The notes under the pieces were generated by a model. That model saw only the letters and a program-made list of their open reading frames with translations. It was not told the DNA's origin and searched no databases. From the NCBI RefSeq assembly GCF_000002995.4, contig NW_025062284.1:620001-684000 (forward strand): 64,000 nt of DNA. Reading direction: 5' to 3'. A program made the translations under genes and the position numbers. This stretch comes from Brugia malayi (Eukaryota; Nematoda; Chromadorea; Rhabditida; Onchocercidae). Within the stretch, counting starts at the first letter, position 1, and each line of letters begins with the position of its first letter. This document shows, one piece after another, positions 48,301 through 60,900 of this stretch.

Positions 48301-51300
48301 TTGCTGAATTAATTTTTTTTAATTCCTCGTTTAAATTAATCATTGTTACGATACATTTACTTTCCTATTTTAGTTAACCTGTTTTTTTTTTTTTTTTTTT
48401 TTAAGTTTATTAAATTTTTCAAAAAAGGTGTTATTACGTAAAATACTTGTGTTACGTGATACGTGATATAATTATAAGGTTAAGGAATAAAAAGAGTAAA
48501 ATTTAGTTTTATATCCATGTAGAGTAGCAATTTATATTATATTTAAATATAATCAATTTATAATTATTTTTTTCAATTTGAGACAATTTGTGAAAATGCC
48601 ATTGAATTTTGTCACCTGAAAAAATGACATTGAATTTTGTCACCTGAAAAAATGACATTGAATTTTGTCACCTTTTTTAAAAGCTAATTTTCTGGTTAAA
48701 TAATTTACACCCCTATATAGAACCGTTTTAAATAGATAGTTAAAAAGAGAGAGAGAGAGAGGGAGAGAGAGAGAGAGAGAGAAGAAGATCAAAAATGGAG
48801 TAAATAATAAATAAATTTTCTACGAGCAAAAAAAAAAATTTATTAGCTAACGACTGATCATATTCTGATCTAATCAATAAGTAATTGTAAACAATATTTT
48901 TTCAAATGTTTACAATGATATTTTCAATTTCCCTAAAAAAAAATCCATTTCAAATTGCTTATAACCTTTGAACTTTGAATTGCAGTAAATTTTATCGTTC
49001 ATTTCAAATTTTTTTTTTTTTAGGTATAAGAGTTGACAATTAATTAATTTGCTATGTGACATTAGTTGACAATGATATTAAAAAAAAAAAAAATTTAAAA
49101 TACAATATCAAAATTAGAGTTTTTTTTTTAAATTTAAATTTAACCAACTTGGTGACAACAAAAGATGAATGAATTTTCAAAATTTAATGTTTAACTATGA
49201 TAGTTCTGAATTTCTTTCCTTGAAGCATTGATTTGAAAAAAAAAAAAGTTGAAATTTTAGGATTTTTTTTTTGAAAGCAATTTGATTTGATCGATTATAT
49301 CATTGCATTTAATTTGAAGAAAGATATAAGTTTATAATTAATTGATCTTTTTATAATTTTAAGTTTTCCCTAATTTACTTTAAATTTAATTAGAAAAAAG
49401 ATACAAATTTTAATTTAAAGAAAGATATAAGTTTATAATTAATTGATCTTTTTATAATTTTAAGTTTTTCTTAATTTAATTTAAATTTAATTAGAAAAAA
49501 GATATAAATTTTAATTTGAAGAAAGATATAAGTTTATAATTAATTGATCTTTTTATAATTTAAAGTTTTTCTTAATTTACTTTAAGTTTATCAAAGTAAT
49601 TGTAAATTATTTACTGAATAGCATATTGTTTTTCATTAATTATATTTTTTAAAATATATTTTTTTAATATTTTTTAAAAAGAAATTTAAATATATATTGT
49701 TTTTCATTAATTATATTTAAATATTCTAGTATTAATTTAATTTTTATTGTATTTTTTTTTATTAAAATATATTGATAAATAGTTAATTTTATTTAGCTAT
49801 TATTTAATTATCAATTTAATTGTTACTGATTAATCTTACTTAAAATATTGATCCAATCGAGAAGATTGTTTATAATTGTTTTTTAAAATACTACAAATTA
49901 TTAACAATGTCTAAATTTGAGCGCTACTGGAATTTTGCATTTAAAAATAATCAAAATTGTTTTTTAAAAAAATGTCAATTTGCGCTTTTAGGGAATGTTA
50001 ATTAGCGCCCGGTTTCTATTTAATGACTTTGTTTTTTTTTTTCTCTCTCATTTTCTTTCCTTTTTTTTTGTTTAAAAATTACAGGTGGTTGAATTTTTGT
50101 TCGAGAAGAATGCCAGAAGTAAATTTAAACAAAAATTACAATTTTTTTGAGATCAAAATTCTTTCCAAATTAGACATTAAAAATTATATTATTTGAATTT
50201 TTGAGATTTTGAATTCTCGACAAGCTAAATCTCGATGAGCTATTTTTAGACTGTATTTCAAAATTTTTATATTTCAAATTTTTGATAAATAATTAACTTT
50301 TGATTACTTTTAAATTACTTTTTTAAAATATTTAACTGTTCCTTCGTCTTCTTCATTTCATTTATTTCATATATTACTTAATTCTTTATTTTGTTTACTC
50401 AAATGAATAATTTTAAATATTTTCGTTTTTTCTTTTTAAAAAATAATATTTTATAATATTTTATTTTTCCTTTTTTTTTTTTAAAAAAAAATTTTTTTTT
50501 CATCTTTTTTGCATTTTTTATAACTTATTTTAACTTTTTGAATTGTTTTTTTTCTTTTTAAATTTATTTTCCATTGTTAATTCATTTTTCTTTCTCATTT
50601 GCATCGTTTTTTTTTTTTTATTTTTTTATTTTTTAAATGCTTTTTTGTTTACTTTACATTTTGTATGCTTTTTTGGTTTATTTAAATTTTTTAAATATTT
50701 TTTTTTTAAGCAATCTTTTGATTACTTTGCTCGTCTTACATACTGTTTATCTCACTTTAATGTTTATATATATATTTTTTTTATTATTAACTTTCTCATG
50801 TCACCCTTTTTGTCATTTAAGCTTGTCATTGCTTTCCTGTGTTTTTAATTTGTTTTGTTTTGTTGTTTCTTTTTTTGTTTTTTTTTTCACTTTTAAATAA
50901 ATAAATAAAAACAAATGAATGAATAAATAAGTAGACGATTAGGTGAAAAAATGAATAACATAAATAAACAACAAATAAATAAATAATTATTTGTATTATT
51001 TATGTAATATTTAAGTGAAATAAACAGTAAATAAATAAGTATAAATAAATAATTATATGTATTATTTATGCAATGTTTAAGTGAAATAAATAATAAATAA
51101 ATAAATAAAAATAAAGAAATAATAAACAATATAACATAAATAAATAAATAAATAATTAAATGTATTATTTATGCAACATTTAAGTGAAATAAATAATAAA
51201 TAAATAAATATAAAATAAATAAATAATAAATAATGTGACATAAATAAATAATAAATAAATAATTATACATATTATTTATGCAACATTTAAGTGAAATAAA

Positions 51301-51938
51301 TAATAAATAAATAAATAATAAATAATATACACATAAATAAATAATGAACAAATAAATAATTATGTGTATTATTTATGCAATATTTAAGTAAAATTAACAA
51401 TAAATAAATAAATAATAAATAATATAACATAAATAAATAATAAATAAATATATGTATTATTTATGCAATATTTATTTTTTTTTCTCCTCTTATTTTGGGT
51501 TTTTTTTAAAAAAAAATTTTGGTATTTTTTTTTTTTTTTTGAAGTCATTTTTTGAATGCTAACAAATTAATTCTGTAAATTCTAACTGCTCATAAATGTA
51601 ATTAAATATCATCATAAAAGTATGTTTAAAAGTAATTTTTAATTTAAAAGTAAAAGTAATTCTCATTTTTTTAACAAAAATTCTGAGCAAATTTTTTCAA
51701 AATTAAATTGATTAAAATTTGATAATTTTATTGATAACATTAAACGATTGCTATTTGCTAAATAATTAATAATAAAAGTAAGTATAAGTAAATTAACTTA
51801 GATGGAAGCATTTATTAGGTATAATAACTAAATTATATTTCTCATAAAAAAAAAAAAAAAAGAAATTCTGAATAGTTGATAAGATGCTTCTAAAGTGTTC
51901 CTTATCAGTTATTATCAGTCATTTCGTTTGCAAGCAAT
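48301..51938. other. spacer rich in tandem repeats
   Basis: Includes a (GA)n tract at 48,746-48,784, about three copies of a 100-120-bp unit at 49,310-49,600 (GAAGAAAGATATAAGTTTAT), and an AAATAAATAA-based array at 50,890-51,475. The Phe-rich frames at 50,540-50,900 come from poly-T. No gene was seen, though 5' UTR exons of the cotransporter may be hidden. Confidence 0.55.
50890..51475 (+). repeat. AAATAAATAA array with TGTATTATTTATGCAA
   Basis: Five to six units of roughly 80-115 bp. Each combines AAATAAATAA microsatellite with ATTATTTATGCAATATTTAA and GTGAAATAAA. Confidence 0.9.
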
Positions 51939-54900
51939 ATGTCTGTTCAATCAGAGTAAGTTTATGCTTTTTTCCTACTTTTTTTCTTTTAGTTTCTTTA
52001 ATAAGTGATAATCAATTTTTACATATAATTTATGCAATTTTGTTCTTTCTCAATTTTTTGATAAGAAAAAATTTTTAAAAATTTAAAATTTGAAATATAG
52101 AATTGATAATTAAAAGTTATTTGTTGAATTAACTATATATTTGTAACTCTGATAGCAATTTTTTGATAAGAAAAATTTTCTAAAATTTGAAATGGTTTTT
52201 TTAAAAGTTTTTTAAATTTAAATAGTTTTTTAAAAGTTTTTTTTTGAAATACTATGATAGTTTGATAAATAATTAAAATTTGATAGTGTTAACGAATCAC
52301 TATAATCATAATTAAATTTTTACAAGTTTAAAAAAAATTTAAAATGGTTTGTAAATGAATTAAAATTGATAATTAAAAGTTATTTGTTGAGTTAGATATA
52401 TATGTAATACAATTTTTCGTTTTCAATTTTTTGATAAGAAAAAATTTTTAAAAATTTAAAATTTGAAATAATTTGTAAATGAATTAAAATTGATAATTAA
52501 AAGTTATTTGTTGAGTTAATGGATTATTTTATTGCAATTTTTAAGCAATTAATAAATAAAAAAAAAAAAAATTATTCAAATCAAAATAATAAATATATTT
52601 CTTAATCTTTTGCAATTTAACAATTAATTAAATTTCTATTTCATATTTTAACAAATTAAAAATGACAAATAATTATTATAAACTTTTTAATAGTGAATAC
52701 AAATTTTTGAAAAAAAAGAAAAAGAATAGAAAAAGGAAAAAATGGCATTCAATTTTAATGAATTTTTTTTAAAATATACAAATTTTCATGGCATTTAGTT
52801 TTTAAGTTAAATTTCTAAAGCAAAACATTTCCAATTCTAATTTTAATTAAAATTTTAATTAATTAAAATAACTGGAAATGAAGTATTACTTTTATCAGAA
52901 GTTAATAATAGTCAGATTTAATTGATTATTTATGATATAATTATTCATTATTAAATTATGGTAATTATGCTATTTTGTTAATTAATTGTTTTATTATGCC
53001 TTTTTGCATTAACAATAATTTCTTTTTCATCGTAAAATTTATTCATAAATATTTGAATTTATAATTAAGTCTCAATTTAAAAATCTTTTTTAATTTAATT
53101 CAATTTAATTCAAATCAATTTTTTTTTTTAAATTCATTATTAATTTTTTTAAATTAATCATAAACATGAAATGAAATAATGGAATAAAGATGAATATTTA
53201 ATAATAAAATATAAATCACTGTAATTTAAAGTTATAAAATTACATAAAATTTAATTACAATTCTAATTATTCATTATCAATTTAAATTTTAATTATTTAT
53301 CCGTATATGCTTTATGGATATGTTAGAAAATAGCTATGTATTATTTGTAAAAATAAACAATAAATAAATAAATAATATTATTTGTAAAAATAAACAATAA
53401 ATAAATAAATAAATAATATTATTTGTAAAAATAAACAATAAATAAATAAATAATATTATTTGTAAAAATAAACAATAAATAAATAACATTATTTGTAAAA
53501 ATAAACAATAAATAAATAAATAAATACTTAATGATAACAATTTGTTACAGCAATAAATTTCAATGATAATTGATAAATTGAAATAAATGATAATTCGTTG
53601 ATTATTTATTTATATATATAATTTTTCAAAGCTTCATTTAGCTCTTGCCTGAACACATTAGCATCAATATTTGCTAATCTTATCAGTTAAATTTTGTATT
53701 AGTTAAAATTTCGGTAAACAAAAAAGTAAACAAAAAAAAAAAAAAAAAAAAAAAAACGCAAACTTGATAAAAATTCAAAAAAAGGAACTTTACAAAAAAA
53801 AAAGAAATGCTTAGTTGATTTTGTTATAAGCTAACGATTGATTAAATATATTTATTAGTAAGTTTGAAAGGACTTTAAAAAAAAAAAATTAATTTAATTT
53901 TAATTAGTTTAATTAATTTTTTTAAAAATTAATTTCAGAATCATTACGATAAGCATTTCATATAATCAATAATGAAAAATCATTTGTGCTATATAATTAT
54001 TTGAATTTAATTTATCAAAAGTTTTATTAAAATCAGAAAAAAAAAGTAATTTTTGATTCGAATTTCAAATCCAATTCCTATTAGATAACAAAATATTTGA
54101 TCAAATTTCAGTTCCAATTCCTATTTGATAGCAAAGTAATTTCTGATTCAAATTTCAAATTCAGTTTCTATTTGATAGCAAAGTAATTTCTGATTCAAAT
54201 TTCAAATTCAATTCCTATTTGATGACGAAGTAATTTCTGATTCAAATTTCAAATTCAATTCCTATTTGATGACGAAGTAATTTCTGATTCAAATTTCAAA
54301 TTCAATTCCTATTTGATGACGAAGTAATTTCTGATTCAAATTTCAAATTCAGTTTCTATTTGATAACATTTTTTTATTGATAAATATAATTTTTAAATTA
54401 TATGAAGGAAGAAGAAAAAAAAAAAAAAAAAGGGAAATTAAAAAATTGATTGTGTCTAATTTAATATTTTAAATGTTTAATTGAACTGCATGCATAATTA
54501 AATATTTGTTGATAATATTAGTTAAAAATTTCAAATTATAATTTTATTTTAATTTTAATATTTTGTATATTTTAGAAATGGAAAAATTACAATTTGGATT
54601 GAAAGTGGTGATAAAAAGGCAGAAATTTACGCTAAAACAGCATGTTGTGATACTAATAGTACGTTAGATGGAAGTAAGCATATTGTTTTCCTTTTATTTA
54701 TTTATTTGTTTATTTGTTTATTTATTTATTTTTTAAATATTTTAGAATGAGAGCACTTGTATGAAACACAAAATTATAAATGTAATCATTTGAAATATTT
54801 ATTCATTTCTAATTTATTTGTTTATTAAATTGATTGCTATGATTAAATTTATTGTTTAGCTGGAATTTCAAATTTATTAGTATTTAAAAAAAAAAAAAAA

Positions 54901-57900
54901 AAAAAAAAAAATAAAATTATGATTAAATTAATTCTTTAATCGGAATTTCAAATTTTTATGTATTAAAAAAAAATTACGATTAAATTAACTGTTTAACCTG
55001 AATTTTAAATTTATTTGTATTAAAAAAAAAAATTATAATTAAATTATTTGTTTAATCAGAATTTCAAATCTATTAGTATTAAAAAAAAATAATATTATGA
55101 TTAAATTAATTTTTTGATCAGAATTTCAAATTTATTTGTATCAAAAAAATAAATTACAATTAAATTAATTGTTTAATTGGAATTTCAAATTTATTTGTGT
55201 TAAAAAAAAATTATAATTAAATTAATTGTTTATCAGACTTTTTTTGGCTAATATTTGACATTTTTTTTTTCTGATTATTTGACAATTTAGCTACTAATTG
55301 ACCATTTTTTAAGACTTTTTCGTAAAATTTTTTTATAAATTTAATTAAAAATTATAATTTTAAAATAAAATTTTTAATAATTTTATTATTAAAAATAAAT
55401 TTAATTCAAAAAAATAAAAATAAAAATAAATAAATTACAGGTATTACAGTTGCTAATGAGCTATCGCTTTATGCTGGAAATAAAAGTCTTCCATTAATTA
55501 CGGCATTTTTTAAAAGTTTTAATGTTCAAAATGTTAATGACAGTAATTATGTACGAAAAAAGGTATGAAATTTTATATTTTATTTTTTAATATAATTTTT
55601 TTTTTTTTTTTTTTTAGGAACAAAATTTATTTTGAAAAATTTGAGTAAAATTTTTGAAAAAAAAAAAAAAAAAATGAAATAATTAGAAATGATTTATTAA
55701 ATTAATCTAATGATAGATCAAAATAAAAATGATATTTGCATATATTAGACAGATAATTTGAAAAGATAAAATAATAATAATATTAAAAATTGAAAACAAA
55801 AAAAAAAGATTTTAATTTCTATTAGTTATATAATTAATTATTAGTAAAAAAATTTAATTTGTAAAAAAATTCTCGAAATTCTCGAAATTATTAATGAAAA
55901 AAAAATCTAATTTCCAAAAAAATTCTCGAAATTTTTGATAAAAAAATTCAATTTTTAAAAAAAATTCTCGAAATTCTCAAAAAATTCTCAAAATTATTAA
56001 TAAAAGAATTTAATTTGTAAAAAAATTCTCGAAATTCTTGAAATTATTAATGAAAAAAAAATCTAATTTCCAAAAAAATTCTCGAAATTTTTGATAAAAA
56101 ATTTGTAAAAAAATTCTCGAAATTATTAATGAAAAAATCTAATTTCTAATGAAATTCTCGAAATTCTTGAAATTATTAATTAAAAAATTTAATTTCTGAA
56201 GAAATTCTCAAAATTTTTAATTAAAGAATTTAATTTCTAAAAAAATCTCAAAAATTTACCTTTGAGAATTTAATTTTTATTAGTTATATAATTAATTAAT
56301 TAGTAATAAAAAATCAATTAGCATATTAAGATTAATTAATGTTGGATTTAAGATCAAATTAATGAAAGAGATGAAAAATTATTTGTTTACATCAAATCCA
56401 TTCTCACAAAATTATGATCAAACTTTTTCAGCAATATTATTTTGATAACTGAAATAATCCAATTTAAAATTAAAAAAAATAATTTAAAACAAAAAAAAAA
56501 AATATTAGTAATATTATATTATATTTTATAATTTAAAATAAAAAATAAAAAGTGTTAGTAATATAATATTATATTTTATTATCACTGAACTGATATGATA
56601 ATGATAATATTAGTATTATAATAATAAAATTCAATTTTATCTACCAATATGTGATTCAATAATATTTTGAAAAAATAATAAAAAATGTTCAAACTGATAA
56701 TGATAATATGATAATATTAATTATTTATTAATTAAGTTTATATATTTTGAATTTTATTTTCATTGTTAATTTTACCAATTTATTGTACCAAATAAAATGA
56801 AATTATTTCATCAAATATCAAATTTTAATTACTTTTAAATTTGATTATAAAATACTTTGGTAATTACTGTACCTAACGAATAAAAAAGGTACTTACTGTA
56901 CCTGACGAATAAAAAAGGTACTTACTGTACCTGACGAATGAAAAGGTACTTACTGTACCTGACGAATGAAAAAGGTACTTACTGTACCTGACGAATAAAA
57001 AAGGTACTTACTGTACCTGACGAATAAAAAAGGTACTTACTGTACCTGACGAATAAAAAAGGTACTTACTGTACCTGACGAATAAAAAAGGTACTTACTG
57101 TACCTGACGAATAAAAAAGGTACTTACTGTACCTGACGAATAAAAAAGGTACTTACTGTACCTGACGAATAAAAAAGGTACTTACTGTACCTAGAGAATA
57201 AAAAAGGTGCCTACTGTACCTAACGAATAAGAAAGGTACTTACTGTACCTGACGAATAAAAAAGGTACTTACTGTACCTGACGAATAAAAAAGGTACTTA
57301 CTGTACCTGACGAATAAAAAAGGTACTTACTGTACCTAGCGAATAAAAAAGGTACTTACTTTACCCAACAAGTAAAGAAGGTACCTACTGTAACTTGCGA
57401 ATAAGAAAGGTACTTACTGTACCTGACGAATAAAAAAGATACCTACTGTATCTGACGAATGAAAAAGGTACCTACTGTCCTAACGAATAAAAAAATATTT
57501 TATAATAAAATTTAAATATAAAAACAAAGTCTGAAAAAAAAAAATGAAAAATCGAATCAAATTCTCTTAAAATATATATTATTATTATTATGTAAAATTA
57601 TAATTTAAATTAAAATTATTTTATTAAGGCAAATCTTGGTACCATTTTGGGTGTATATTTACCAACCATACAGCACATTTTTGGTGCAATTATGTTCCTA
57701 CGACTATTTTGGATTGTTGGTATTATGGGTATTGGCCAATGCATTACAATGACATTTCTATGCATGTTTTGTGTAAGTATTATTTTAATAATATTAATTT
57801 ATAAATTTAGATGAAAATAAAAATAAATTAAAAAAAAAAAAAAATGGAAAAATTTAAATATTACAAAAATTACATAATTTCCAACGTTTTTTTTTTTTTT

Positions 57901-60900
57901 TTTAAAAAAAAAACCAATTTATTATAATAAAAAATAAATTTTAAATTAATTTTAATTTGAAAAATTTAATTATAAATTTAGATAAATTAAAAAAATGAAA
58001 AAATTAAATATTGCAAAAATTGCATATCTTCAACTTTTCTCTTTTTTTTTAAAAAAAAAACCAATTTATTGAGATAAAAAAAAAAAAAAATTTTCGAATT
58101 AATTTTAATTTAAAAAATTTCTTTAATTTATTTTCCTCATTTACTATTAATCATAGTAATAAAATGAAAAAATGAATTAGTTACAAATTTTAATTTTTTT
58201 TTTTTATAATTTGAAATTTATCAAATTATTTAAATATCTTTTTTTTTTCTCATTTTTAAAATATTTTAAATTGATATTTTAATTAAATGTATTTATGCAT
58301 TTAATTTCATACATTTTTAGACCTTTTTAACATCGATCAGTTTGAGTGCTGTTGCAACCAATGGTGTTATTGAAACCGGTGGTACCTATTATATGATTTC
58401 ACGAAATTTGGGACCTGAATTTGGTACCGCTGTTGGTATATTATTTTATTTGGGTAATGCATGTGCATGCGCTATGTATATTGTTGCAGCAGTTGAAGTA
58501 TTTCTTGTAAGTTTTAAAAAAAAAAAAAAAATTTTAAAAATAATTTTACTTCGTGCTAAAGGTTTTACTTCAAATATAATTTATTTAATTAATTAAAAAA
58601 TTAATTAATCAAATTTGCAATTTATTTAATTTTATTCTTTTTTTTTTTAAAAAAAAATTATTTTCATTTAAAACAACAATTTTAGCTTGCGAATTTGAAA
58701 TAATTTTGCTTCTTGCAAAAGTTTTACTTCAAATATGATTTATTAAATTTGATTAATTAATTAAGAAATTAAGTAATCAAATTCGCAATTTATTTAATTT
58801 TATTCTTTTTTTTTTTAAAATTATTTTCATTTAAAATTATAATTTTAGCTATATATAGCACCAAATATGACAATTGGTGGTCAAGAGATACACGATGATA
58901 CTGGTTAATTTCTTATTATAATTTCTAATTGTGTATTCAATTTCAAATTTTATTTTTGTATATGTGTTATTCTAACATTTTAATGAAAATATAAAAGATA
59001 TTTTTGTATTTAAAATGGTATAAATTAATGAAATATTAAATTTATTATTTTCAGTAAATAATAATTTTTCGATTAGAAATTTCTAATTGTGTATTCAATT
59101 TCAAATTTCATTTTTGTATATGTGTTATTCTAACATTTTAATGAAAATATAAAAGATATTTTTGTATTTAAAATGGTATAAATTAATGAAATATTAAATT
59201 TATTATTTTCAGTAAATAATTTTTCGATTAGAAAAGCAAATTTTTGAAACAAAATTTTTTTTTTGCTAAATTTTAGGTTTAATTGGAATGATGTCAAATA
59301 ATTATCGTTTTTATGGTACCATCATTTTATTATTAATATTTGCTGTTGTTGCACTTGGCGTTCGATTTGTACAATTCTTTGCACCGGTTAATAATTTCCA
59401 TTTATTTAATTAATTAAAATTTAATTAAAAATTTAATTTATCGGTAGAAATTTAAAAAAAAAAATTGGAAATGTTATTATTATTATTATTTAGATTTGAT
59501 CTAATTATTATTTAAATTTCATTTATATTCCAATCATTTTTTTTCTTTTTTTTTTAAAATTTATTCACTTGAAAAAAAAAAGTAAAACATAATTTTTCAA
59601 TTATTTTATTTTTTTTTTTGAAATTAAAAATAGGAAAAAAGAATTAAAAATTTTAAAATGCTTAAATAATTTTCAAATATTAAATACTTACATATGTTAA
59701 TTCTTTAATAGTAATTTGAGTGAAAAATTTAATTTAATTTTTGTTTCTTTTTCATTTTAGATTTTTTTAGATTTGATTTAATTATTATTTTGATTTTATT
59801 CATATTTCAATCGTTTTTTTTTTTTTTTTTTTAAATTTTTTCACAAAACAAAAACAAAAAATAATTAATTCTTTATAACAATAATAATTAAAAAAATAAC
59901 AGTCAATTCCTTAATAGTAATTTGAGTAAAAAACAAAACAAAAATATAATAATTAATTCTTTACAATAATAATAATAATTAAAAACATAATAAATAATTC
60001 TTTACAATAATAATAATAATTAAAAACATAATAGTTAATTCTTCAAACAGTAATTTGAGTAAAAAACAAAACAAAACAAAAACATAGCAATTAATTCTTT
60101 ATAATAATAATAATTAAAAACATAATAATTAATTCTTTATCTTTATAATAATAGTTAAAAACATAATAATTAATTCTTTACAATAATAATAATTAAAAAC
60201 ATAATAATTAATTCTTTACAATAATAATAATTAAAAACATAGCAATTAATTCTTTTACAATAATAATAATTCAAAACATAATAGTTAATTCTTTTACAAT
60301 AATAATAATTAAAAACATAATTGTTAATTCTTTTCTCTTTATAACAATAATTTAAAACATAACAATTAATTCTTTATCTTTATAATAATAATAATTAAAA
60401 ACATAATAATTAATTCTTTACAATAATAATAATTAAAAACATAATAATTAATTCTTTACAATAATAATAATTAAAAACATAACAATTAATTCTTTATCTT
60501 TATAATAATAATTAAAAACATAATAATTAATTCTTTTACAATAATAATAATTCAAAACATAATAGTTAATTCTTTTACAATAATAATAATTAAAAGCATA
60601 ACAGTTAATTCTTTTCTCTTTATAACAATAATTTAAAACATAATAATTTATTCTTTACAATAATAATAATAATTAAAAACATAACAGTTAATTCTTAAAT
60701 ACTAATTTGAATTAAAATTAAATTTAATTTTTGTTTCTTTCTTTTTTCTCATTTTAGATTTCTCTAGTCTGTGTGCTACTCTCGATAGCAGCTATCTTTG
60801 CTGGTGTCATCGAGAAAAGTGTCACATCTAGCAATCATCGAGTGTGCTATCTAAATAATCGTTTATTACATGCAAATGCATATACATCAATTCAAAGTAT

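Noticed and set aside
50543..50900. Phe-rich membrane-like ORFs
   Set aside because: Derived from poly-T and TTTATTT runs.
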